Shown here piece by piece: positions 55,920 to 64,000 of a stretch of DNA of 64,000 nucleotides. Source of the stretch: DASSFZ01 sp035283185 (GTDB taxonomy: Bacteria; Chloroflexota; Anaerolineae; Fen-1058); NCBI GenBank assembly GCA_035283185.1, contig DATEUJ010000207.1, positions 5,515 to 69,514 on the forward strand. Direction: 5' to 3'. The notes beneath the pieces were generated by a model, which saw only the letters and a program-made list of their open reading frames with translations, made no database searches and was not told the origin of the DNA. The translations under genes were made by a program, and so were the position numbers. Within the stretch, counting starts at the first letter, position 1; the number at the start of each line of letters is the position of its first letter.

Positions 55920-55955
55920 ATGCAATCGGACAGACCACGCGACACGGAGCACGGC

Positions 55956-58900
55956 ATGAAGGTCAAAGACCTCTTCCAACTTGAGATTGGCCGGCGCATC
56001 CCGGCGGTCGCCAAAGTGGACGACGTTGATCCGGCGACGGTGGAGCAGGAATTGCGGGAGTACGTCGTCACGACGCCGATTGAGAGGGCACTGGTGGATT
56101 TCCTCGAAACCTATGCCGAGTCGCGTACCGCAAAGGCCGACGAAATCGGCGTGTGGATCGCGGGCTTCTTTGGCTCCGGCAAGTCGCATTTCGCGAAAAT
56201 CCTCAGTTATCTCTTGCGAAATCAACCAGTGGGCAAGCAGACGGCGATAGACCTCTTCAAGAGCCGACTGGCTGCTCAAAGCGAGGCGGCGTCGCTGATC
56301 CAGCAGCAACTGCACCGTAGTCAGCAAATAGACAGCCACGTTATCATGTTCAATATCGAGGCGATGAAGCGCAGCAACAGCATCGCCGAGACCATGTACA
56401 GCCAGTATCTGGCTCAGGAACGAGGGCTGAGCTCCAACCTAGTTGTCGGACGGCTGGAGTTATCGCTTCTACGGCGCGGTATCTACGACCGGTTCAAGCA
56501 GCAGGTGAGCAAGGAAGTGGGCGAAGCATGGGAAACCGTTCGGGATGACTTCACCATGGTGCGGGCGGCGGCGGCGAAAGCGTTCGTCAAACTGGACAAA
56601 CAGCTCTACCCCGATGCCAAATCGGCTGAGAGGGCGCTCGACGATCTGAATGCGCAGGGGGCGTTCAGCATCGCGGACATGGCGCAGGAGTTAGCAGCTT
56701 ACGTTGACGAACTGCATGCCGCCGGCGACGGCGAACGGCCTCCGCACCTGGTCTTCATTGTGGACGAGATCGGCCAATTCGTCGGGCGGGAGAAAGACCG
56801 GCTGCTGGAACTCCAGACGATTGCCGAGGAGTTCGCCGTTCGCGGGCGGGGCAAATTGTGGTTGTTGGTCACCTCCCAGCAAGAGTTGAAGGCACTCGTC
56901 GCCGACATCGGCTCGGTGCAGGACGAATTTGGCCGGATCATCACCCGGTTCGACACCCGCCTGTCGTTGACGTCGGAAGATGTCGAGCGGGTGCTCGAAG
57001 ACCGGATTCTCAAGAAGAACGAAGAGAGCAGCGCGGCGCTCGCGCAGTTTTATGACCGGGTTGGCGGCACGCTGAGCGCCGTCGGACAGTTGCCCGGGGC
57101 TTCGCGCGAATTGCCCGCCCTCACTGCCGAGACCTTCGTGACGCACTATCCTTTCCTGCCCTATCAGTTTACCGTCATCCAGGACATTTTCAAGGCGGCG
57201 CGCACCGGTGCCACGACGGGCTTTACGTTGAACACTGAGGCACGTAGTATGCTGGGCATGTGCCAGAGCGTCATCGTCCGTCACCTACTCGATGCTGAAG
57301 TGGGTCGCGTCGTTTCCCTCGATTTGGTCTTCAATCAGGTGGTGCTCGATCTGAATCAGGCCGATGTGAGGGAAATTAACAAGGTTGCCGGGCAACTGCC
57401 GGGGGCCACGCCGCTCGATACACGGGTGGTGAAGGCGCTCTACTTCCTGCAACAAATTCCTTATGTGGCCTGCACTCCCGACGCACTCACCCACGCGCTC
57501 CTGCAATATCCGGCGCAGGAGACCGTGGTCGAGGTGCGCCAGCAGGTGGCGGCTAGCCTGGAGCGGCTGGCCGCGGCGGGCTTTGTCGTCGAGAAAGAGG
57601 CGGGAGTTTACGAGTTCCTGACCGGCGCCAAGAAGGGCTTTGAAGAAGAAGTCACCGCGGTCAAAGTGAAGAAGAACGACCAGCGGCGCACGGTGCGCGA
57701 ACGTCTGACGGAAATCCTGCGCGAGGTAGGGCAGGTGGATTACGAGAGGAAGCAGCGCTTCCGGGTCGCGATCTATGCCGATGGCGAAAAGATCAACAAA
57801 GAAGATGAAGCGCTGGTTCTTCAGGTTTATTCACCCTTCCACCTGAAACTGGAAGAAGGGCTGTCGGTCGAGACGGTCGAGCTGGAAAGTTTCTCGCGGC
57901 CCAACACCGTCTTCTGGCTGGGCAAGCCGGATGACGAGCTGGATCGGCTGGTGACCCGATTGTTCAAACTCAAGGAGGCAATTGGTGCGCGCCAGGCCAA
58001 ACCCAGCAAGTCCGAAGAAGACAAAGCCCTCCTCCGCGAGAAGAGCACCGAACTCGGCACGCTGAGCCACACGGTCGAGAGCCGCTTGCGCTCGGCGCTG
58101 TTCAACGGCACGCTCATCTGGAACGGCAGCATCGAAGAACTCGACGGCAAGACGACGACGCTGAACCCGATCTTCAATCGGGTCATGTCGCGAGTCGTGC
58201 CGCACGTCTACCCCAAGTTCGAGTTGGCCGCCGTCCGCCCGGACAAGGACGCCATCGAGGTTGTCTTGACTGTAGCCGATCACGCGCTGAACACCATCCA
58301 GCCGGGCCTCAACCTCTTCGACGAGAAGAACCACCTCAACACGCACAGCCCGGCGGTCGAAGAAGTCCTGCGCGAGCTGGAGCGCCGCGAGAACAAGGGA
58401 CTCGACCGGGATGGCAGGACATTACTGGAGCACTTTGAAGCGCCGCCCTACGGCTGGCATCCCGAGGTTGTCCGGCTTCTGCTGGCAGCCGTCTTCCGTG
58501 GCGGCCTGCTCACGCTCAAGAGCGGCAACGTCACCTACGACGACGCGACCGTGCCGGCCGCCCGGGACAAGCTGATCAAGGCGAACGATTTCAAGAGCAC
58601 GGTGTTCATCTATGAATCGGGCGAAGTCGTCAGCCTGGCTGATCGCCAGAAGGCCCAGTCCGATCTCCATGTCATGTTTGGGCGGGCGATGACGCAGGAT
58701 ACCGCAGCCGCGCTCGCGGAATACATCGCCACCGATCTCAAGGCATTGGGGGAGCGGGTGGAGCGCCTCGCTCTGCAACTCCGGCAGGTGGATTTCCCGC
58801 TGCCGGACTCGTTCAAGCATGCCCTCGATATGCTCCAGCGTGTTACCAGTCACACCCAGCCCAACAGGGTTGTGAGGCTGTTTCTGGATACTGTCCCGGC

Positions 58901-59567
58901 GCTGCAGCAACTCCACGACGATGCCGAACGGCTATATCGCTTCGTCGAGATTGATAGACGACTTCCTGTCTATCGCCGCGCCTGGACTCTGCTCAAAGCC
59001 TACTCTGAGACTCAGCACTTGTACTCAGCAGCCAGCCTGCATCAGCCACCCCTCATTGCACAGTCGATAACCATCCGCGATGGCCTGAAAGGCGGGGCAG
59101 CCGGCGACGACTGGCCGCAATTTGAGAAAGCCTATGTCGCCCTGCTGACCGGCTTCAAGGCGGATTACGAGAGACTGCACGCAGAACGCGATGCGCTATG
59201 CGCGCGGCTGAAGGGTGAACTGGAGGCCGAGGGCATGCAAATCGGTCACTTCCGCACTTACGAGTGCACGGGACTGGCCTTTGACCCCGAGCGGACGGCC
59301 TGCTCCAATTGCGGGCACTCGTTCACCCTTTTGTCCGAACAATTAATGTCCATGCCGGTAGCGGCCCGAACTCTGCGGGAGGCTCATCGAGAATCTCTGA
59401 AAACCCGCGATGGGGATAAGACCCGCAAGGTCGCCCAGGTCAGCGTCAGCTCACTGTTGGCTGGCCGCGAAATTGAGGACGAAACGGAACTTGATCAAGC
59501 CTTGGAAGTCGTCAAGGACGCTGCCCTCAAGGCTTTGGATGATGCCGATGCTGTCGAACTGATCTGA
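55956..59567 (+). CDS. brxC: BREX ATPase BrxC
   Basis: A 1203-residue P-loop protein. ATG 55956 is preferred because GGAG precedes it; ATG 55920 abuts the brxB stop without a ribosome site. VKDLFQLEIGRRIPAVAKVDD starts the family N-terminus; Walker A is FFGSGKSHF (K76), Walker B HLVFIVDEIGQF, and a CSNCGH zinc-like site lies near the C-terminus. BrxC is the large ATPase of BREX, required for methylation and phage exclusion. All parts appear intact. Confidence 0.93.
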   Translation: MKVKDLFQLEIGRRIPAVAKVDDVDPATVEQELREYVVTTPIERALVDFLETYAESRTAKADEIGVWIAGFFGSGKSHFAKILSYLLRNQPVGKQTAIDLFKSRLAAQSEAASLIQQQLHRSQQIDSHVIMFNIEAMKRSNSIAETMYSQYLAQERGLSSNLVVGRLELSLLRRGIYDRFKQQVSKEVGEAWETVRDDFTMVRAAAAKAFVKLDKQLYPDAKSAERALDDLNAQGAFSIADMAQELAAYVDELHAAGDGERPPHLVFIVDEIGQFVGREKDRLLELQTIAEEFAVRGRGKLWLLVTSQQELKALVADIGSVQDEFGRIITRFDTRLSLTSEDVERVLEDRILKKNEESSAALAQFYDRVGGTLSAVGQLPGASRELPALTAETFVTHYPFLPYQFTVIQDIFKAARTGATTGFTLNTEARSMLGMCQSVIVRHLLDAEVGRVVSLDLVFNQVVLDLNQADVREINKVAGQLPGATPLDTRVVKALYFLQQIPYVACTPDALTHALLQYPAQETVVEVRQQVAASLERLAAAGFVVEKEAGVYEFLTGAKKGFEEEVTAVKVKKNDQRRTVRERLTEILREVGQVDYERKQRFRVAIYADGEKINKEDEALVLQVYSPFHLKLEEGLSVETVELESFSRPNTVFWLGKPDDELDRLVTRLFKLKEAIGARQAKPSKSEEDKALLREKSTELGTLSHTVESRLRSALFNGTLIWNGSIEELDGKTTTLNPIFNRVMSRVVPHVYPKFELAAVRPDKDAIEVVLTVADHALNTIQPGLNLFDEKNHLNTHSPAVEEVLRELERRENKGLDRDGRTLLEHFEAPPYGWHPEVVRLLLAAVFRGGLLTLKSGNVTYDDATVPAARDKLIKANDFKSTVFIYESGEVVSLADRQKAQSDLHVMFGRAMTQDTAAALAEYIATDLKALGERVERLALQLRQVDFPLPDSFKHALDMLQRVTSHTQPNRVVRLFLDTVPALQQLHDDAERLYRFVEIDRRLPVYRRAWTLLKAYSETQHLYSAASLHQPPLIAQSITIRDGLKGGAAGDDWPQFEKAYVALLTGFKADYERLHAERDALCARLKGELEAEGMQIGHFRTYECTGLAFDPERTACSNCGHSFTLLSEQLMSMPVAARTLREAHRESLKTRDGDKTRKVAQVSVSSLLAGREIEDETELDQALEVVKDAALKALDDADAVELI

Positions 59568-59570
59568 ATC

Positions 59571-62500
59571 ATGGACACCGCTAAATCCGCCATCAAATCC
59601 TACGTCCTTGACCTCCGCAAAACGCTGGAGGCCGAAATCGAAGTCGGGCTGCGACGCTATGGCATCTCCGCTGGCAAGTGGCGTGACCTGGGCGAACTCA
59701 AGCACCTCGACGATCGCGGCATCGCCAACCGCATCCGCATGGAAGAGGCTATCCGCCACGAGATGCGCCGGGCGGGCGACAAGTCCGGCGAGGCCGCGCG
59801 AGCCGAGGCCGTGCGCTGGTTCATCCGTGAAGTCGCCTTCACTCACCTCAATCGCCTCGTTGCGCTCAAAGTCCTCGAAGTGCGTGGTCTGTTCCCGGAG
59901 ATCATCCAGCCCCGGGCTGAATACGGCAACCGAAGCCGGGCGCACCGCGATTATCGCGAGGTCCATCCTGCCGCAGCCGCCGCACCTGACGACGCGCTGG
60001 AGACCGCGATCAAGTCCGTCTGCCGCAGGGTGTACCCCGAATTCCGCATCCTGTTCGACGTGGGCGACCCCGCCGAAGGCCGCGAGCCTCCGGCCAACAG
60101 CCTGCTCTGGCCGAGTTACCCGGTGCTCAAGGCGTGCATCGCCAAGATCAACGCGCTCGACGCCGAGGCCGGTCGCCCCGGCCCGCCCGCGCACCGCCCG
60201 GCCACGCCCGAAGAGTCCGTGTGGGCCGAGGACGAGATCATCGGCTGGATTTACCAGTTCTACAACGCCGAGGAGAAGAAGACCATCCGCGACCGGGGCA
60301 AGCCGAAGCACCCGGCGGAAGTCGCCATCATCAACCAATTCTTCACCCCGCGCTGGATTGTCAAGTTTCTGGTGGACAACACGCTGGGCCGCCTGTGGCT
60401 GGAGATGCACCCCGACAGCCCCCGCGTGCGGGCGAAGTGCGATTATCTTGTGCCCGAACCACTGCCGTCGGACAGTGATCAGTCAACAGTCGCCAGTGAA
60501 CAGTTGTCAGTCCGCAATCCGCAATCCGCAACCCCGCTTCGCTCCGCTCCGGGGGCTATAGTCCACAATCCGCAATCTCCTATCAACAACCCTGCCGCCT
60601 CTCCGCGCCGCCCGGCCAAGCGCCCACAGGACCTCCGCCTGATTGACCCGGCCTGCGGCACGATGCACTTCGGCCATTACGCCTTCGAGGTCTTTCAGGC
60701 TATTTACACCGACGCCCGCGAGCAGGGCTGGGTGACGGGCGACGATGCCTTGAGCGACGACGACGTTCCCGCCGCCATCCTGCGCCACAATCTGTATGGT
60801 GTGGACATTGACCTGCGCGCCGTCCAGTTGGCCGCGCTCAGCCTGTTCATCAAAGCCAAAACCGCGAACCCGCAAGCAGAAATTGACCGGGTGAATCTGG
60901 TGGTGGCAGACGCCTACCTGCCCGACGGCAATGTGCGCGAGGAGTTTCTCAAGCAGTATGCGGGCGAACCGGTGATCCAGCGCGCCTTCCGCGAGGTGTT
61001 CGAGAGCCTGAACAACGTGGCCGAGGTGGGTAGTTTGCTCCGGGTGGAGGCCCGTTTCCGGCAGATTCTCGAAGCCGCCGACCACCCCGCCGCCAATGGC
61101 GGCAACGGCAAGAAGGAATCAAACGGCGATCCGACGCAGATGGGCTTTGCCGAGATAGAGCCTGACTGGAGCGCGGAGCACACGATTGAGCAGATGCTGA
61201 ATCACCTGCGCGAGTTTGCCCGCCGCGCGCTGCAGGAGCACGACCTGAACGCGCAACTCTTCGCGGCGGAGACGGAAAAGAGTGTGGCTCTGTTAGATGT
61301 GTTTTTGCACGAGTACGATGTGGTGGTGATGAATCCTCCGTTTGGAGCTACGCTCGATGATGTAAAAGCCTATCTAACCAAAAGCTATGACGCGTTCTGT
61401 AACAACCTGCTCTGCGCGTTCGTCGAACGCGCCATAATTGACTTAGCGCCCGCAGGAATGTTAGGGGCAGTTCTCGACCGGACTTTTCTCTTGAAGATGA
61501 CTTATGAGAAGTTCCGAAGGGAAATCTTACTGGACAAAGGGAGCATTATTACATTCACAGACTTGGGTTGGAATGTCCTTGATGACGCCAGTGTAGAGGT
61601 CTCCACATTGGTCGTCGCATCGGGACGAAACTCATCTAACGCCGTGTTCTTGCGTGCACCTAGAGGCGTGGACTTAGGAACCGTTGGTAATCCTGTCAAG
61701 GAAATGCAGGTGTTTGTGGTCCCGGTGGAGGATTTTAGGTCATATCCAAACGGTTCCTTCGCTTATTGGACTCCAGCCTCGATTCGGCGGATGTTTCGTA
61801 GGTTTCCGGCGTTAGATCCGGCGTTTAGCACAGCGAAGGAGGGTATACACCCAAATAATGTAGATTGGTTACTTCGCGCTTATTGGGAAGTTGACCCTAG
61901 AAAGGTAGGGCGGAGTAAGAAATGGACCCCTCTGGCCAACGGGGGCGGCTACTCACCTTTCTACCGCGACAACGATTCCCTTATCCTGTATGAAAATGAC
62001 GCTGAGGCTATTAGGTCACTAAGAGGAATGCGTAGCGAAGATCTGCAATTCCGAGAAGGCATTACATGGGGCAAGCGCACAGATCTGATAAGTTTCCAAT
62101 ACTTACCAGAAGAGCACGCCTTTACTCATGAGGGGCATTGTCTGTTCCCCCACGACAGTAGTCTAATCTGGCCCTTGTTGTTACTACTCAACAGCAGTCT
62201 GATGCGATACACGGCTAATGCGTTATGTGGCCAACACAAGACCTCTGGCTACATTGGGCAATTGCCATATTGCAGGCCGCCGTCCACCGGAAGGGAACAG
62301 CTTGGTAACTGGGCGCGATGGGCCTATGAACTAAGATCTCAATGGGATACCGGCAACGAGACTTGTACTCACTTTGATGCCCCTTGGCTCATCCAGGCCC
62401 ATCGGGGTGAATTTCTGGCTAAGTTTACGGATCTGTACCCCGCTTGGCGGCCAGACCCTCATTTGGCTGACCTGCTGGAGTACGCCCTTGCGGTCGAGCA

Positions 62501-63332
62501 GGCCGCCGACGCTCGCCTGCAAGCACTCCAGTCCCAAACTGACGAAGCCGTTTACGACCTGTATGAAATCTCGCCCGAAGACCATGCCCTCATCGAGCGA
62601 GAACTTGGCGCACGCCCGCCGGAGATCGTCTGGCCCTACGCCGAGAAACTCACCCGCGAGCAAAAAGCCGCCGAGCACGTCGCCCGGCTGATGTCGTACT
62701 TTTTGCTCGAAGCTATCAAAGAGGACTCGGACGGCATTTTGCCCATCACCGAAGGCACGGGGCGTCCCACCGCACTGCGGGCGGTGCACGCCGGGTTAGA
62801 AAAGGAGTTTGGCGAGGCCGCCGCATATCAGATCGAGACCGACTCGGCGGCGTATCTCGGCCGCTCGCTGGCCGACTGGCTGGCGAAGAACTTTTGGAAG
62901 GACTACCACCTTAAGTGGTACAAGAACCGACCCATCCTGTGGCAACTGCAGAGCGCCAAAGGGCACTTCGCCTGCTTCGTCTATATCCACAAGATGAACC
63001 GCGAGACTCTGCCACGCGTGCGCACGCATTACCTGTGGCCGGCGCGCAACGCGCTGCAGGGCGAACTCGACGCGGCACGGGCGGGCGAGGCCGGTGGAAA
63101 AAAGGGCGCGGCCTCCAGAGTCGCTAAACTCGAAGCCGCGCTGGACGACCTAGCCGCGTTCGAGAAAGCGCTGGTGGACGTCGTCGAAGCCCGCGTCAAG
63201 TGCGAAATCCCGGACTGGGCCGAAGGCCCGTACCGCGACCGCATGTACGACCCGGTGCTGGACGACGGCGTGGCGGTGAACATTCTACCGTTGCAGACGG
63301 CGGGGCTGTTGGGGAAGAAGAAGGTGGTGTAG
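59571..63332 (+). CDS. pglX: BREX adenine-specific DNA methyltransferase PglX
   Basis: A 1253-residue PglX: N-terminal helical domain (SYVLDLRKTLEAEIEVGLRRYGI), motif I LIDPACGTMHFG (D359), motif IV VVMNPPFGA (N588), and a long target-recognition and C-terminal region. It methylates one adenine strand-specifically to mark host DNA for BREX. Between residues about 301 and 343, just before motif I, an in-frame insert of word-like repeat and palindromic sequence (60471-60600) adds about 43 residues (VRNPQSATPLRSAPGAIVHNPQS). It falls where a linker is expected, so the enzyme may still work. The start is 4 bases past brxC. Confidence 0.93.
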   Translation: MDTAKSAIKSYVLDLRKTLEAEIEVGLRRYGISAGKWRDLGELKHLDDRGIANRIRMEEAIRHEMRRAGDKSGEAARAEAVRWFIREVAFTHLNRLVALKVLEVRGLFPEIIQPRAEYGNRSRAHRDYREVHPAAAAAPDDALETAIKSVCRRVYPEFRILFDVGDPAEGREPPANSLLWPSYPVLKACIAKINALDAEAGRPGPPAHRPATPEESVWAEDEIIGWIYQFYNAEEKKTIRDRGKPKHPAEVAIINQFFTPRWIVKFLVDNTLGRLWLEMHPDSPRVRAKCDYLVPEPLPSDSDQSTVASEQLSVRNPQSATPLRSAPGAIVHNPQSPINNPAASPRRPAKRPQDLRLIDPACGTMHFGHYAFEVFQAIYTDAREQGWVTGDDALSDDDVPAAILRHNLYGVDIDLRAVQLAALSLFIKAKTANPQAEIDRVNLVVADAYLPDGNVREEFLKQYAGEPVIQRAFREVFESLNNVAEVGSLLRVEARFRQILEAADHPAANGGNGKKESNGDPTQMGFAEIEPDWSAEHTIEQMLNHLREFARRALQEHDLNAQLFAAETEKSVALLDVFLHEYDVVVMNPPFGATLDDVKAYLTKSYDAFCNNLLCAFVERAIIDLAPAGMLGAVLDRTFLLKMTYEKFRREILLDKGSIITFTDLGWNVLDDASVEVSTLVVASGRNSSNAVFLRAPRGVDLGTVGNPVKEMQVFVVPVEDFRSYPNGSFAYWTPASIRRMFRRFPALDPAFSTAKEGIHPNNVDWLLRAYWEVDPRKVGRSKKWTPLANGGGYSPFYRDNDSLILYENDAEAIRSLRGMRSEDLQFREGITWGKRTDLISFQYLPEEHAFTHEGHCLFPHDSSLIWPLLLLLNSSLMRYTANALCGQHKTSGYIGQLPYCRPPSTGREQLGNWARWAYELRSQWDTGNETCTHFDAPWLIQAHRGEFLAKFTDLYPAWRPDPHLADLLEYALAVEQAADARLQALQSQTDEAVYDLYEISPEDHALIERELGARPPEIVWPYAEKLTREQKAAEHVARLMSYFLLEAIKEDSDGILPITEGTGRPTALRAVHAGLEKEFGEAAAYQIETDSAAYLGRSLADWLAKNFWKDYHLKWYKNRPILWQLQSAKGHFACFVYIHKMNRETLPRVRTHYLWPARNALQGELDAARAGEAGGKKGAASRVAKLEAALDDLAAFEKALVDVVEARVKCEIPDWAEGPYRDRMYDPVLDDGVAVNILPLQTAGLLGKKKVV
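60471..60600. repeat. Repeat insertion inside pglX
   Basis: CAGTCAACAGTCGCCAGTGAACAG-type words, GTCCGCAATCCGCAATCCGC words and an ACCCCGCTTCGCTCCGCTCC unit follow each other without a stop codon. The vocabulary matches intergenic repeats elsewhere. Confidence 0.75.
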
Positions 63333-63336
63333 AGAG

Positions 63337-64000
63337 ATGTTACTCATCGCCCTCAAAGACCGCTTCAACCGCTACTTCGACGCCGACCCGGCGTACGACA
63401 CCATCCTGTGGTTCGACCCTGGGCGCGATTACCGTGAACTGCTCGAACCGCTCAAGGCTGCCGGCGTGCCTCTGCGCCTCGTTGAGCGTGAGGGTGAACT
63501 GATCCGGGTGCGCGCCGAATTGCAATACCGCAAGCCCAGCGAGCGCATGGTCATCTATCTGCCATGGAAGCGCGACGACCTCGCTTCCGATTGGCTTGCG
63601 CCGATTATGCCATTGGCCGATGTCTTCACCGATTCGCTCTTTCGTTTTCTCACCGGCCTCGACGTAGTCTTTCCCGATGACCCCAGGATCAAAAACGCGA
63701 TCAAAGACGTCCTGCCCCGGCTGGCCGGACAGTCGTTGGGCAAAGGACCCGGCTACTGGCAGAGGGTGCTGGCCTCGCTCGACGCCGTGCGCGAAGAACT
63801 GCTGGGCGACTTCGGCGAGACGCTGCTGCGATTTCTGACCCTGCCGGACGATGTGCGTCAGGAGCTGCGAGTGAAGGAGATCGAGAACTTCTTCTACTGG
63901 TTGCTTTCCGGCCGCTACGGCTTCGAAGCGAACACTGACGACGAACCGGCGGCCATTGCCCGGCGGCTGACCGCGCACCTCGTCGCCGTGCGCGCCTTCA
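63337..64000 (+). CDS. pglZ: BREX phosphatase-family protein PglZ, 3' end cut by window edge
   Basis: ATG 63337 lies four bases after pglX, with GAGAG upstream. The 221 visible codons (LLIALKDRFNRYFDADPAYDTILWFDPGRDYRELLEPLKAAGVPL ... SERMVIYLPWKRDDLASDWLAPIMPLADVF) match the N-terminal part of BREX PglZ, an alkaline-phosphatase-superfamily protein required for BREX. The catalytic domain lies beyond the window. brxL would be expected downstream. Confidence 0.9.
   Translation, partial: MLLIALKDRFNRYFDADPAYDTILWFDPGRDYRELLEPLKAAGVPLRLVEREGELIRVRAELQYRKPSERMVIYLPWKRDDLASDWLAPIMPLADVFTDSLFRFLTGLDVVFPDDPRIKNAIKDVLPRLAGQSLGKGPGYWQRVLASLDAVREELLGDFGETLLRFLTLPDDVRQELRVKEIENFFYWLLSGRYGFEANTDDEPAAIARRLTAHLVAVRAF

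Noticed and set aside
55920..55955. Upstream ATG 55920 as brxC start
   Set aside because: It directly abuts the brxB stop with no ribosome site; ATG 55956 has GGAG and begins the conserved N-terminus.

Overview
The window looks like a large accessory replicon or integrated element of a Chloroflexota bacterium (Anaerolineae-like). This is an inference from high GC, strong AGGAGG ribosome-binding sites, a secreted protein ending in YLPLVLRSR, thrombospondin-3 and S74 surface proteins next to a Tad pilus, and simple word-like intergenic repeats. No rRNA, complete tRNA, transposase, integrase, relaxase or CRISPR array was recognised.

Layout. (1) 1-8170, plus strand: a three-gene operon with a HEAT/TPR membrane protein (cut by the left edge), a 2232-residue membrane protein ending in a CHAT (caspase-like) domain, and a small membrane protein. 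Its right end abuts a broken copy of a GHKL ATPase gene found intact at 9.5-11.3 kb, so the operon probably inserted there. (2) 8.2-29.8 kb, almost all minus strand: a DNA-metabolism array with GHKL ATPase, Cas4-like nuclease, RuvB, Hjc-like resolvase, RadC, extra sliding clamp (DnaN), tandem OB-fold protein, Rad52-like annealing protein, a replication-relaxation-like protein, a DsbA-like thioredoxin and a Dam-family methylase, plus three tiny zinc ribbons. Genes are separated by hairpins sharing a GGTG/GGGTG loop and preceded by a stereotyped hairpin plus TAGGAGGA leader. A plus-strand secreted lipase (19.5-22.1 kb) interrupts the array. Gaps hold a predicted four-way-junction RNA (22815-22920), two minimal tRNA-like T-arm/acceptor helices, and a cluster of GATC-containing repeats (25486-25598) that could be an origin. 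(3) 29.9-30.5 kb: a DUF4160/DUF2442 pair. (4) 30.6-54.1 kb, minus strand: a 21-kb locus that merges a complete Tad pilus set (prepilin peptidase at 29.2 kb, two Flp pilins, TadE/TadG, TadB, TadC, CpaF, CpaB and three CpaE/TadZ-like proteins) with a VirB4/HerA-like ATPase carrying a 300-residue Ser/His/Glu-rich insert, an S74-chaperone fibre protein, a thrombospondin-3 protein and an LPVTG-anchored protein. (5) 54.2-54.4 kb: a tiny promoter-to-terminator unit. (6) 54.6 kb to the right edge, plus strand: a BREX type 1 phage-defence operon brxA-brxB-brxC-pglX-pglZ (pglZ cut by the edge).

How it fits together. Blocks 2 and 4 read as the maintenance and surface/transfer modules of one mobile replicon: its own clamp, recombination and ssDNA-annealing functions, and a pilus-like machine with an extra motor ATPase. 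The CHAT operon and BREX are defence or regulated-death cargo. Two repeat classes cross all blocks: short palindromes inserted in frame inside genes, and word-like repeats in intergenic gaps; both occur inside or beside conserved genes, including pglX.
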